From Arenicellaceae bacterium (lineage in GTDB: Bacteria > Pseudomonadota > Gammaproteobacteria > Arenicellales > Arenicellaceae), in NCBI GenBank assembly GCA_029246505.1, contig JAQWNC010000020.1, positions 1 through 53,513 of the forward strand: DNA of 53,513 nucleotides. The letters run 5' to 3'. Below are positions 43,900 to 53,381 of the stretch, piece by piece. Every line of letters starts with the position of its first letter. The first letter of the stretch is position 1. Both the position numbers and the translations under genes were made by a program. Under the pieces are notes generated by a model. It did not search any database, had not been told where the DNA came from, and worked only from the letters and a program-made list of their open reading frames with translations.

Positions 43900-46551
43900 T
43901 TAGCTACCCCAGTTATAACTGAATTCCATGCCCCAAGTAGCCGGCTGTGTGATGCGTGCGTAATATGTACCACCTCGCCCGTTTCCACACCATTCTTTGT
44001 AACGCTCATCGGTAATATTGTTACCAAATAATGAGGCCTGCCAGTCACCGTCTGTAGGACGATAAGTCACACGAGCCCGAAACTTGGAATAAGCATCCTG
44101 AGCACAAAATGATGACTCATTTTTAGACCCATCGAGCCCGCCAATAAAGTCATAATCGCTCTGATAGTACATACCCAAATTCGGGGTCAACGTCGCACCG
44201 TTACTGAGTTCGATCTCATGTTCGATCGAGGCACTGACAGTCCATTCCGGAGAGAAATCCGCAATTGTCAGGTTCGATTGATCTATAGTAGAACCCCCAC
44301 CTGGCGCAGAACTATCGAACGAATTGAACTCGCTGTACTCGGACTGCAGGTAACCCACATCCAACATCAAGAAACCGTTGGTCCAAGGTATAGCACGTAG
44401 TTCGGCCTCTATACCGTAAATATCTACCTGACCGGCATTCGTAACAATCCCAATGTCAGGATCACCACCATATAAACCAGCAGAGTTGTCGATACTAACC
44501 TGCTCCTGCTTGTCTGAATAGTCCATGTAGAAGGCAGCACCGGAAAGAGTCATACGACCATCGAGAAATGTCCCTTTAAGGCCAATCTCATAGTTTTTCA
44601 CGTATTCAGGATCATATGTCAATAACGGGATCAATTCTGGCAACTTAGTCGCATTCAGCTCATCGTTGAACGCGCCAGATAGGAAACCTTCCGAATACGA
44701 CAAGTAGAGCATGCCGTTATCCAATTCCTTAGTCAGACTGGCCATCGGTGTGAATACTTGGAAGTTCGCTTTAGTATCGTTATAGAACCCGTCCTGGAAC
44801 ATTGATCCATTACTCAGGATGTAGGTCGGATCACAAAGCTCCGTAGGTCGCGGATCGCCCGGTTGACCAAAAGAGCAGGTCTCAGAGACGGTTTCAAACT
44901 CGGTCTGAAGGAAAGAACGGTCTTCATCAGTGAAGCGACCGCCTACATCTAACGACCAATCATCGTTGATCGAATAGGTCATATGAGCAAAAATGGCGCT
45001 TGATTCGTTAAGCATCGTGCCACCCCTGCCGCTCGGAACCGGACCACCCGGAGCCTGACGAGGACTAGACAACCAATCGAACTGTGTACCGCCATCGCGT
45101 GTACATTCGATGCTGAACCCGCTATTCGGATCTTGTAGAGCAGTAAGGTTCGCGAGTGCCTTGTTCATGCAATCCGTTCCGTTATTGACATCATCTTTGA
45201 AAAAATGGGCCCCAACCAAGAAGCTTAGATTTTCATTTACTTCAGCGTCAATTAAAATCTCTAAACTATCTGTTGTACGTAATTGCCCGTTGCCTGTCGA
45301 ACCGATCGCATCGATTGGAATTGATGAGAAATCGCGATCCTGTAGGTAGTAGTAATTCGTATCATGCGTAGAAAAGGTGGTCTTGACGTTCAGGTTATCA
45401 AGCGAACCAATAGCACCGGCAGAATCCCAATTGACTATGGCACCGAATTGCTCGTTGTCAAGCTTCAAGAAGCTTTTCTTCTCTGCAGAGAAGACAAAGT
45501 CACCAGCTGCTTGGTCTGTAAGACAATCGTTCCAATAGTCAAGAGTCGCGCCCGCATAGAGTCGCTCTATGTGGCCACCAACTTGTGTCCTGCTACCATC
45601 TGGATACTTTGTCGGACCGCCCCACTGGGCTCTACCATCTTCGTAGACTGGGCCCGAGTAGATCTGAGCCGGGTGGTTAACATTGGAGCCGTTCGCCAGA
45701 TTATTAACTTGTGACTGGGTCGGACGCGTCGTGCACTCACCTGGCGCATTGTCGTCGTTCTGGTAGTTACCACGAAAGGTTAAATCGATCGTCCAGTTAT
45801 CGTTAGGCGTGAAACGCAATGCAGCAGAAATTGCTTCCAAGTCCGTCGCGCCTGACATCTCTGAGAGAGTCCGGTTGTAGTAGTAACCGTCCGACGTCTC
45901 TTTAGCATAGCTAAAACGTGTAGAAAGGGAGTCATTAATCGGCATATTCACCATTCCCCGGAAATCTCGCTGGCCAAACTCCGCAGACCGCACCGTCATC
46001 GATGCCTCTCTCTCCGGACCAGGCTTGGCACTGATGACGTTAATCGCACCACCAGTAGTATTCTTACCGAATAGCGTGCCCTGTGGGCCTCGCATTACCT
46101 CGATTCGCTCGACATCCACGGTGTTCATCATATTCCCAACCGTATTGGGCATATAGTGACCATCGATATAGACACCCGAACCGGACGCCCGCAAGGCAGT
46201 CGGGGACGAATTACCGATACCACGAATGTATAAAGCAGTAACTGAGCGTCGACCCGTATGCGTGAAGTTCACATTGGGTGTATTTTCGCTGACATCCATG
46301 ATGTCATGGATACCCAACGCTTGCATCCCGTCGGCGGTAAAGGCTGTCACGGACATCGGCAAGTCGGCTAAGCTCTCTTCACGTCGGCGAGAAGTTACGA
46401 CAATCTCTTCCAACATAGCACGGCTCGCTGCAGTGCCATTATCCTGAGCAATGGCTTGGCCGGATGGCAAAACCAGCATTGCTCCCGCCAACACAGCTCC
46501 AGCGGTAAATGCACTCTCTTTAGCGCACATGAAATTTACTTTAACTCTCAT
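43900..46551 (-). CDS. TonB-dependent outer-membrane receptor
   Basis: The 883-residue receptor begins with a signal peptide ending SGQAIAQ and a TonB box LEEIVVTSRRREESL. The plug domain has VTALYIRGIGNSS, GVYIDGHYMP and VERIEVMRGPQGTLFGKNTTGGAINV. The rest is a 22-strand barrel with a terminal YNWGS and many Asp/Asn/aromatic-rich loops. The architecture is the iron-complex/organic-ligand type used by sphingomonads and marine gammaproteobacteria for varied substrates. The ATG follows AGGAG. The gene is followed by a strong terminator and by three co-directional exported-protein genes. The ligand is not visible from the sequence. Confidence 0.96.
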   Translation of the reverse strand: MRVKVNFMCAKESAFTAGAVLAGAMLVLPSGQAIAQDNGTAASRAMLEEIVVTSRRREESLADLPMSVTAFTADGMQALGIHDIMDVSENTPNVNFTHTGRRSVTALYIRGIGNSSPTALRASGSGVYIDGHYMPNTVGNMMNTVDVERIEVMRGPQGTLFGKNTTGGAINVISAKPGPEREASMTVRSAEFGQRDFRGMVNMPINDSLSTRFSYAKETSDGYYYNRTLSEMSGATDLEAISAALRFTPNDNWTIDLTFRGNYQNDDNAPGECTTRPTQSQVNNLANGSNVNHPAQIYSGPVYEDGRAQWGGPTKYPDGSRTQVGGHIERLYAGATLDYWNDCLTDQAAGDFVFSAEKKSFLKLDNEQFGAIVNWDSAGAIGSLDNLNVKTTFSTHDTNYYYLQDRDFSSIPIDAIGSTGNGQLRTTDSLEILIDAEVNENLSFLVGAHFFKDDVNNGTDCMNKALANLTALQDPNSGFSIECTRDGGTQFDWLSSPRQAPGGPVPSGRGGTMLNESSAIFAHMTYSINDDWSLDVGGRFTDEDRSFLQTEFETVSETCSFGQPGDPRPTELCDPTYILSNGSMFQDGFYNDTKANFQVFTPMASLTKELDNGMLYLSYSEGFLSGAFNDELNATKLPELIPLLTYDPEYVKNYEIGLKGTFLDGRMTLSGAAFYMDYSDKQEQVSIDNSAGLYGGDPDIGIVTNAGQVDIYGIEAELRAIPWTNGFLMLDVGYLQSEYSEFNSFDSSAPGGGSTIDQSNLTIADFSPEWTVSASIEHEIELSNGATLTPNLGMYYQSDYDFIGGLDGSKNESSFCAQDAYSKFRARVTYRPTDGDWQASLFGNNITDERYKEWCGNGRGGTYYARITQPATWGMEFSYNWGS

Positions 46552-46904
46552 AGTACTACTCCTAAAATTGTAACTAATATTTAAAAATATGGTACAAAAA
46601 TTTTTATTTATTACGTCTATTATGTAAAATATTGACGCAATTCTTCCCTAAGACTACTTGACTCACAGTTTTTTGCAATAGATAACTAAAATAAATAAAT
46701 TTTTCGGAGACTCTCGTCAGCCGGACGCCCCTAGCTGCTGTTTCGCTACTACGAGTCGAAAACAAAGCGGGTAAAAGACTATCAAGCCACAGGGCGTCGG
46801 TAAATCGTGACACTGTGATGGAAAACTCTCCTGTTCAGGATAAAAACTTTCTATTTAAAATATAAATTATTTATTAGAGAGATTTCAAATCAACTATGGG
46901 CGAA
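46552..46904. other. Intergenic region upstream of the TonB receptor
   Basis: An AT-rich stretch of about 350 bases that holds the receptor promoter. No gene, repeat or operator could be supported. Confidence 0.5.
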
Positions 46905-46930
46905 TAAAAAAGGGCGGTAAACCGCCCCTT
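46905..46930 (-). terminator. Rho-independent terminator of the 46954 hydrolase gene
   Basis: GGGCGGTTTACCGCCC is a GC-rich hairpin followed on the minus strand by a T run. It lies 24 bp beyond the hydrolase stop. Confidence 0.9.
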
Positions 46931-46953
46931 ACTATACGCATGTAATCTAGCTA

Positions 46954-48093
46954 TTACTGCAGGGTTTCTTCCAACCAACGACCAATAAAATCAGAAATGC
47001 CTTTGCTGTTCAACTCCAGCATCATTTCATGGCCATTCCCGGGTAACCCGACTTCTTCCAGACGAACATACCGAGTTTCAACTCCGGCCTGGTTAAGCCA
47101 ATTTGCCAGGCAGTGATCAACTATTCGGTGGTAACTCCCTTCACCGTTAAGAAACAATACCGGGATTTCAGTCAGATTGACTAACTGTCGAGCAGGCTCT
47201 TCTTGTTGATAGCACCCTACAATATCTGCCCCCCCCAGGTCCTCATCTAGAATAACGTTAAGTTCTGAGGACTCACTAATCGGTGGGTCATAGGTAATAG
47301 GTGTATTAGTTACACCCCACTGCATACCCCCCCCCGACTCACGATAGCTAACCGTCGCAAAATTAACACCACGAATAGGTGGGGCTGCGGGCTCTACGGT
47401 AACAATCGCAACGATCGAATCTGGTCTTTCATCAGCAATATTCCAGCCAAACCATCCGCCTTGTGAGTGGGTAAGCATAATAACCGGCGTATCGATTAGA
47501 TCTAACAGCTGTACGTTCGCATCGATAACCAGTTTATCCTGACCAGCACCCATATACTGCATCTGAGTGCGGGTAAAGTTATCCATAATGGGGTCGCCCA
47601 TTTTTCCGGTTCCCGGCCATTGGGTAAATTTTGCGGCCTGCGGAAAATCCTCAACGGTTGGCGCTGTCCATATTTTTTCCAACGTACGCCCAGTGCGTAT
47701 GTTCAGCTCTCCATTCACCGCTGGAACGTAAGGTGATCGGCCACGTGCGGGATAATCCTGTAGGTAGACAACATAACCTTGCTCAAGAAAATCATAAGCC
47801 CAACCCGGCCGACCGTCAGGGGTCCACAGCCAGTCATAGCCGGTTTGCCCGGCACCATGAAGAAACACAATCGGGTGAGGGTGCTTAATTTCTTTAGGCA
47901 CCATAACCTCAACATACATTGAGCCACCCATAGTCTCTTCGCCAGGCTCGCCGACATACTCACCGCCAACATAGAATGCTCCATGACTGGCAATAATGTC
48001 TGAAGACATCATCGGTATTGATTCCGGTGGTTGTTGCGCAAAGGCAGAACTGGCGAATAGCGCGATAAAGCAAGCTAACATTTTAAAATTCAT
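46954..48093 (-). CDS. Exported alpha/beta-hydrolase
   Basis: The 379-residue protein has a signal peptide (MLACFIALFASSAFAQ) and an alpha/beta-hydrolase fold. An oxyanion region PIVFLHGAGQTGYDW, the nucleophile elbow LTHSQGGWFGWNIA (Ser at about residue 210), and a C-terminal His in GNGHEMMLELNSKG are visible. FQDYPARGRSPYVP after the first strand is typical of the periplasmic members from sphingomonads. It could hydrolyse an ester or lactone. It lies 55 bp from the NHL propeller gene, which precedes it in the operon direction. Substrate unknown. Confidence 0.9.
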   Translation of the reverse strand: MNFKMLACFIALFASSAFAQQPPESIPMMSSDIIASHGAFYVGGEYVGEPGEETMGGSMYVEVMVPKEIKHPHPIVFLHGAGQTGYDWLWTPDGRPGWAYDFLEQGYVVYLQDYPARGRSPYVPAVNGELNIRTGRTLEKIWTAPTVEDFPQAAKFTQWPGTGKMGDPIMDNFTRTQMQYMGAGQDKLVIDANVQLLDLIDTPVIMLTHSQGGWFGWNIADERPDSIVAIVTVEPAAPPIRGVNFATVSYRESGGGMQWGVTNTPITYDPPISESSELNVILDEDLGGADIVGCYQQEEPARQLVNLTEIPVLFLNGEGSYHRIVDHCLANWLNQAGVETRYVRLEEVGLPGNGHEMMLELNSKGISDFIGRWLEETLQ

Positions 48094-48148
48094 AATTATC
48101 TCCTATCAGTTTCATTACTTTGTTTAGAAAGTTATTTGTTCTCATCTT

Positions 48149-49435
48149 TTAATCCCAAGCAGAATAAATCGGTATACCCAACATGGTTTCGGGTCTGGCA
48201 CCTGCGCGAGGCATGTACTTCTGAGTACGGCCGTTGCCTACTTCAGCTATATAGAAATTCCCTTCCTGATCAACGCTCAACCCGTGTACACCCCACTGTG
48301 CACCTGCGAAGTCACCAAAAACACCCCAGCTGTATAGCAATGTGCCGTCCAGGCTATAACCCAATATTTTTGTAGTTGCTCTATCGGCCGCCCATAAGAT
48401 GTTATCGGCTCCTATATAAATCAGGTGAATATCAGTTGGTTCTGGGCCGAAGCTCCACTCATCTTGATATACGCCATCTTCATCAAACACCTGTACACGA
48501 TTATTTGCACGGTCATTAACATACACCATTCGAGTTTCTGCATTAACCGCAATGCCATGAACGTTGTTCATATAATTGGGCCGAGTTTCATTCGGTGGTG
48601 TACCTTTTTCACCCCAGGTACTTACATAATTTCCATCGTTATCAAACTTCACAACCCGAGTGTTTGCGTATCCATCGGCTACATACATAGCGTCTGGAAG
48701 GAACGCCAAAAACGTCGGGCGGTTAAAATGAGCATCGTCATTGCCAGACTCATTCGGAATACCAATGGTTTGAACTAGCTCTGAACCATCATTGGTGAAC
48801 TTGAATATAGCGTGTCGGAAATCGTCAACAATCCAGACGTGCTTTTCTGGGTCGTACGGGTTAATTGTGACGTAATGTGGCCGGCGAAATAGATGATCCC
48901 ACTGAGTCCACTCTTCAATCACCTCTCCTTCTCGGTTCACCACAACCAAAATATGTTCCCAGCGATGATCTACACCCGATTCGCCTCTATCTGTATCGTC
49001 ACCATCGATTGCGCCCGGTAAACTGGATCGTATTCCCACAGAAGCATTACGCCACGGAACCTGCCGTACCGGAAAAGCGAGGTTTGGCCCGACTTCTTCG
49101 TATACTTCCTGTTCTGGTCGCTCAATGTTTGGAATTTCGCCACGATGGAGAAGAAATATACGATCCGGATTTTCAGCAAAGATGCTTTGTCCAGATCCAG
49201 TAGTCCACGCTTCATGTCCGGGTAATCCTAAAATACCCCGAGGCCAGCCTTCTACAGCCTCATACGGCCCAAAGATATCCTGACCTCCTCTTTGCCCAGG
49301 AATCGCGGAAAACCCCCCTGAACCGGGTGATTGCGCCACCACATAAGCTCCTGGCATCAGTAGTAGGCCAATTCCAAAACTTATACTTACACTACGAAAA
49401 AGACTCGTTGAAACTGTTTTAATATTGCACTTCAC
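48149..49435 (-). CDS. Exported NHL-repeat/peptidylglycine-lyase-like propeller
   Basis: The 428-residue protein starts at GTG 49435 and has a signal region (FGIGLLLMPGAYVVAQ). NHL-like repeats include HVWIVDDFRHAIFKFTNDG, FLPDAMYVADGYANTRVVKF, VNAETRMVYVNDRANNRVQVF, NILWAADRATTKILGYSLDG and VDQEGNFYIAEVGNGRTQKY. This is the propeller group related to peptidyl-alpha-hydroxyglycine lyase. It is upstream of the alpha/beta-hydrolase and TonB genes in the same direction, so these three may be co-expressed. Substrate unknown. Confidence 0.9.
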   Translation of the reverse strand: MKCNIKTVSTSLFRSVSISFGIGLLLMPGAYVVAQSPGSGGFSAIPGQRGGQDIFGPYEAVEGWPRGILGLPGHEAWTTGSGQSIFAENPDRIFLLHRGEIPNIERPEQEVYEEVGPNLAFPVRQVPWRNASVGIRSSLPGAIDGDDTDRGESGVDHRWEHILVVVNREGEVIEEWTQWDHLFRRPHYVTINPYDPEKHVWIVDDFRHAIFKFTNDGSELVQTIGIPNESGNDDAHFNRPTFLAFLPDAMYVADGYANTRVVKFDNDGNYVSTWGEKGTPPNETRPNYMNNVHGIAVNAETRMVYVNDRANNRVQVFDEDGVYQDEWSFGPEPTDIHLIYIGADNILWAADRATTKILGYSLDGTLLYSWGVFGDFAGAQWGVHGLSVDQEGNFYIAEVGNGRTQKYMPRAGARPETMLGIPIYSAWD

Positions 49436-49529
49436 TTGTTTCCCCCACCTATTAAATAGTTAATCGATTATTCCACCTACCTTTTTGTTACCAAACTACA
49501 CGTTCTAAAATTATTCCAATAACGAAGCG

Positions 49530-50495
49530 TTACTTCAACTTACCCTTATTCAAATATGAATTGGGTTCACGATCTTGAAGTACTTCCATAACACTTTCTA
49601 CCGTTTGAGTTCGACGACGAAGAATTGACTGTTCTGAATACCAAGCTGCGTGCGGCGTGATTATTACGTTATCAAACGCATACAAAGGATGATCTGTTTG
49701 TCCACGATCTTCCATAAGCACATCTAAGCCTACACCACCGATCAGGTTTTCTTCAAGCGCTCTTACCAAATCTGGCTCGTTTATCACAGGTCCACGAGCT
49801 GTGTTAATAAGGTAGGCAGAATCTTTCATCGCCTTGAAGGCTTCATAGTTAAACATTCCGCGAGTATCCGGCGTAAGCGGGCAATGAATAGAGATAAAGT
49901 CACTATCGCTAATCACTTCATCAATTTCAGCCTTCTGCGCACCAACCGCAGCCGCATCTTCTGCGCTGACAAATGGATCATAAGCTAATACCTTCATACC
50001 AAGAGCAAGCGCGCGCTCGTTTATCAAACGCGGAATCCTTCCAAAACCTACCAAACCCAAGGTTGCACCAACGACTGACTGAATCGGGGATCCTTTCTTC
50101 ACATCCCACACCCCAGACCTAACACTATCGTTATACAAAAATAATTTACGGTTTAAAGTAAGCATTAGAGTAATAGCATGCGTCGCTACTTCTTCAATAC
50201 AGTAGGTAGGAATATTACCTACCATAATGCCATTCTCGTTACAGGCATCAACGTCAATGGTATTCACTCCGATACCATTACGAATAATTAGACGACACTT
50301 CTGCATACCACCAATGATATCGGCCGTAAGCTCGGCATAAGTGTTAATAACTGCATCGGCGTCCTTTACTTCTTCGGCCAACTTCGAGGGGTCGGTAACT
50401 TCGATTAACTCCGCGTCGACTTTTGCAAGCATCTCCCGCTCAATAATCAAATCCGGGAAAATATTATCTGTCAGGACGATTTTAAATGTGCTCAT
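49530..50495 (-). CDS. C-terminal-binding-protein-like D-2-hydroxyacid dehydrogenase
   Basis: The 321-residue enzyme has the 2-hydroxyacid dehydrogenase layout: N-terminal catalytic-domain strand, a Rossmann motif GLVGFGRIPRLINERALAL (the third Gly of GxGxxG is Pro, as in the CtBP-like subgroup), and active-site residues in INTARGPVINEPDLVRAL (Arg), GLDVLMEDRG (Glu) and ITPHAAWYSEQS (His). It reduces a 2-oxoacid or oxidises a 2-hydroxyacid with NAD(P). It is cytosolic, the only one between exported products here. It lies 95 bp after the 49435 start on the same strand, probably in the same unit. Substrate unknown. Confidence 0.92.
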   Translation of the reverse strand: MSTFKIVLTDNIFPDLIIEREMLAKVDAELIEVTDPSKLAEEVKDADAVINTYAELTADIIGGMQKCRLIIRNGIGVNTIDVDACNENGIMVGNIPTYCIEEVATHAITLMLTLNRKLFLYNDSVRSGVWDVKKGSPIQSVVGATLGLVGFGRIPRLINERALALGMKVLAYDPFVSAEDAAAVGAQKAEIDEVISDSDFISIHCPLTPDTRGMFNYEAFKAMKDSAYLINTARGPVINEPDLVRALEENLIGGVGLDVLMEDRGQTDHPLYAFDNVIITPHAAWYSEQSILRRRTQTVESVMEVLQDREPNSYLNKGKLK

Positions 50496-50746
50496 TTTGC
50501 ATGTTCCTCTAATCTATTCTTTTAAATATTGAAGGTGTTTATGCCCATTTATCAGCAGGCAGCAACCGCTGTAATTTGATATCAAGTTATATTTATTTCC
50601 GGGGTTAGCGATGACGATTAAGCTATATCTTCCCGTAATGCTAGACCCGTAATATTAAGTACCGTACGAATGCTAAAGCTTCGTAAGGATTAAATTAATA
50701 CAGCAGCGCCAATACTAGTCTATCTTGATTTAGTCTATTTGGCGGT

Positions 50747-51565
50747 CTAGGGCTTCCTTCCGGAAAAATTACCCCGCTTGCTAGCAGGGAAATTCCACTC
50801 GAAATAATTATCATAAAGTCTGGCATTGCCGCGCAATAGATACAAGCCTTCCAGAATATGTGCATAACGCACTGGCCCAAAGTCCATTGTCTCGAATCCC
50901 AAGGCCTCACATATTTCTGCAACGACTTCTTTAGCCTCTGAATCGTTACCAACCAGGGGAATTGTTATTGGGTGGTCAACCAGGGTTGGGTCGATCATCG
51001 TGTCGACGCTAATCGTACTAAACGCTTTTACCACCATAGCATTCGGCGCGAGAATTTGGATTCGCTCGGCATTGGAGGTATAAGTCGGATAATCCGCCCA
51101 ACCTTCGTCATCGATGATCCGAGGATTAATCGGGTCAATTATAATTTTCCCGGAAAGATCTCCAAGACCGATAACCACCTCTTCAGCAACTGCCCATGGC
51201 AACGCCAACACCACGATATCCGCCTGACGAACTGCGGCCGCAGGTGTCGTCGCTGATGCTTCATTACCTGTAGCCTCTACCAATGCCATAACTTTTTCGG
51301 AATCAGGGCTACGTGAGCCATAAACAATCTGATGTCCAATGCTCGCAAATCGAGGCCCTAAAGCACTACCAACTGAACCAGTGCCTATCATTGCGATAGT
51401 GTCGGCAAACGTCGTGGCCGGCATTGCCAGCCCCAAGACAAGTACTAACGAAGTGAAAAAAGAAACGATTCTTCTCTTTGCAATCAATACAAATAGAGCT
51501 GTGCTCACTTTTTGAGCGCGTTGACTACCCAACTTATTCCTATCTAACTTGAATATATTGTTCAT
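50747..51565 (-). CDS. Exported NADP-binding F420-type reductase-like protein
   Basis: The 272-residue protein has an N-terminal segment with KRRIVSFFTSLVLVLGLAMP and ATTFADT, which looks like an export signal, with an RR pair that might make it Tat dependent. The mature part is a NADP-binding Rossmann domain: TIAMIGTGSVGSALGPRFASIGHQIVYGSRSP, then VVLALPWAVAEEVVIGLG, IIIDPINPRI and VVKAFSTISVDTMID. This is the NADPH:F420 reductase/NAD-binding-domain-2 fold. An exported protein of this kind is uncommon. It lies beside the cytochrome-propeller gene. Cofactor and substrate cannot be read from the sequence. Confidence 0.82.
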   Translation of the reverse strand: MNNIFKLDRNKLGSQRAQKVSTALFVLIAKRRIVSFFTSLVLVLGLAMPATTFADTIAMIGTGSVGSALGPRFASIGHQIVYGSRSPDSEKVMALVEATGNEASATTPAAAVRQADIVVLALPWAVAEEVVIGLGDLSGKIIIDPINPRIIDDEGWADYPTYTSNAERIQILAPNAMVVKAFSTISVDTMIDPTLVDHPITIPLVGNDSEAKEVVAEICEALGFETMDFGPVRYAHILEGLYLLRGNARLYDNYFEWNFPASKRGNFSGRKP

Positions 51566-51638
51566 CTAAACTCCAGCTCTTCTCGTATTTAATCTTAGAC
51601 TTCCTGAAATTACGTCGTACAAGTAAACAACATAAAAC

Positions 51639-53381
51639 CTAGTAGTCGAGTACCTTACCTAATGCAGGATTAATGCCACCATGGAAGTTACCCTGATCGC
51701 GAACCGTTCGTGGCTGCCCATTCTCGTCGTAATGCACCCAGATCAAACCATGAGCATCACCATTACCTGGCATATCGATCTTCTTAATAAGTTCTTTGGT
51801 AACTGCATCATAGACGAATATTCGCCCTTCACCGTTACTGGTGGCCCACATTTCCTTGCCATTTGGAGAAAGTAAAACATGGTCTACTTTATAGGCACCA
51901 AACAAGGTGTCAGTCGCATGCCCGCTCTCGGTGTCAATTACAGTAATAGTCCGGCCGAGATGATGTGCAGCCTCACCCTTATCAGCAACCCAAAACTCGG
52001 TCTCATCAGCGTTCAAAGATCCACCGTAAGGTCCAATTCCCGTACCATTTGTCCACAACACCTCACCAGTATTAACATTCACCTTTGATACCTGAGAGGT
52101 AGTTGTAATAACGTATAAAAACTCTTTCGCCGAATCCACTACTACCCAGTTTGGTCGATATCCTGGTATTGGAAATTCATCAATGACCTCCCAGGTTTTC
52201 GGATCAATCTTGGCAATCCAGAATGGCCGCATTGCCATCAAAGAACCTTGATAAATCAATGTGGCTCCAGTCATACCGGTACTACGACCTGGCGCATAAC
52301 CAGCTGGCTCCATGAGTGCATAGATATACTCATAATCTGCATCTGTCCAGACTGTGTAAAGAAAACCACCCATATCAATATCTTTAACACCACCCATCAC
52401 TTCATTAGTGTCTGGATCATAAAGAAACATGCCTAAACCATCGGGGTCACGAGCAAAATTATCGAAAAGAACTTTATCGCCAAAAACCTGCCCATGATGT
52501 AATCGAGCACCTATGGTCACCTGCGCAACGTGCTGCAAGCTAAGCGCATCAAGTACCAACATCGTAGTTGAACCGGAAGGATCAGGTGCTCCGTCTGGAC
52601 CAGGTTCTCGCGGCCCAACCATATAAGCATACTTACCATCGGGTGACATCGCAGAAGTATGAACCACTGAGCGTAGGTTATCCGGAACCTGATAACTCGC
52701 TATAACCTCCATAGTTTCCGCATCACCAACGACCAAAGCGTTACTTGATGGTGGTTGATAGCCTTCATACAAGACAGATGGGGAACTGGTTGTACCAACA
52801 TTTTCATACCAGTATGTTTTACCAGGCTCAGGTATAAATTTTGGTTCACCGGCATCCCAGGTTGCAACAATCCGCGATGGGTATTCACTCCAAACACTGC
52901 CTTCGATAGAGCGCCGCGTCCATGTTTCTTGCACCGAGGAAAATCGCTCTATACCTTCAATCTGAAGGTCTCTAGGGGTCTTGGCAAACTCTATCCGCTC
53001 GGCTTGGTTGTTCTTTACCGCAGCAAGCCCGGCCAACCATTGCTCGGCCATACCCTCTTCAACGGGCAGATTGGCCAAAGTTCGTATATACATCGAAATC
53101 GCAGCGAGATCCTCGTCTGTTGGATTCATCTTATCGACAATCACTCCCATTACTGGGTTGCTCTCTAGCTGATCAAATATATCCACTGGCGTAGGCCCAA
53201 ATAATATAGAGGGTCCTACTAAACCCTCACCAGTATCGGCATGGCAAATCTTACAGCCAATGTCTGAGTGAAATAATTCCTGACCACGTATGACCAGTTC
53301 ATCTACAGAAGCTTGCCCGCTTGCTGATAAACTTATTGCTGTCAGGCAGAGCATAGTAAAAACTTTAGCGAGATTTTTCAT
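51639..53381 (-). CDS. Exported cytochrome c-YVTN beta-propeller protein
   Basis: The 580-residue protein has a signal peptide ending ASGQ and a mono-haem c domain with CKICHADTGEGLVGPSILF (haem site CKICH near residue 42). A long YVTN-type propeller follows, with LVVGDAETMEVIASYQVP, PDGKYAYMVGPREPG, AKEFLYVITTTSQVSKVNV and LSPNGKEMWATSNGEGRIFV. Such proteins transfer electrons in the periplasm, often as partners of quinoproteins or copper enzymes. Its domain 1 is a paralogue of the one at 1-511. The gene ends 74 bp before the F420-type gene start; both are minus strand and may be co-transcribed. Confidence 0.92.
   Translation of the reverse strand: MKNLAKVFTMLCLTAISLSASGQASVDELVIRGQELFHSDIGCKICHADTGEGLVGPSILFGPTPVDIFDQLESNPVMGVIVDKMNPTDEDLAAISMYIRTLANLPVEEGMAEQWLAGLAAVKNNQAERIEFAKTPRDLQIEGIERFSSVQETWTRRSIEGSVWSEYPSRIVATWDAGEPKFIPEPGKTYWYENVGTTSSPSVLYEGYQPPSSNALVVGDAETMEVIASYQVPDNLRSVVHTSAMSPDGKYAYMVGPREPGPDGAPDPSGSTTMLVLDALSLQHVAQVTIGARLHHGQVFGDKVLFDNFARDPDGLGMFLYDPDTNEVMGGVKDIDMGGFLYTVWTDADYEYIYALMEPAGYAPGRSTGMTGATLIYQGSLMAMRPFWIAKIDPKTWEVIDEFPIPGYRPNWVVVDSAKEFLYVITTTSQVSKVNVNTGEVLWTNGTGIGPYGGSLNADETEFWVADKGEAAHHLGRTITVIDTESGHATDTLFGAYKVDHVLLSPNGKEMWATSNGEGRIFVYDAVTKELIKKIDMPGNGDAHGLIWVHYDENGQPRTVRDQGNFHGGINPALGKVLDY

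Noticed and set aside
43660-43903. Two 60-codon plus-strand frames beyond the NHL gene
   Set aside because: No homology; they overlap the TonB terminator.
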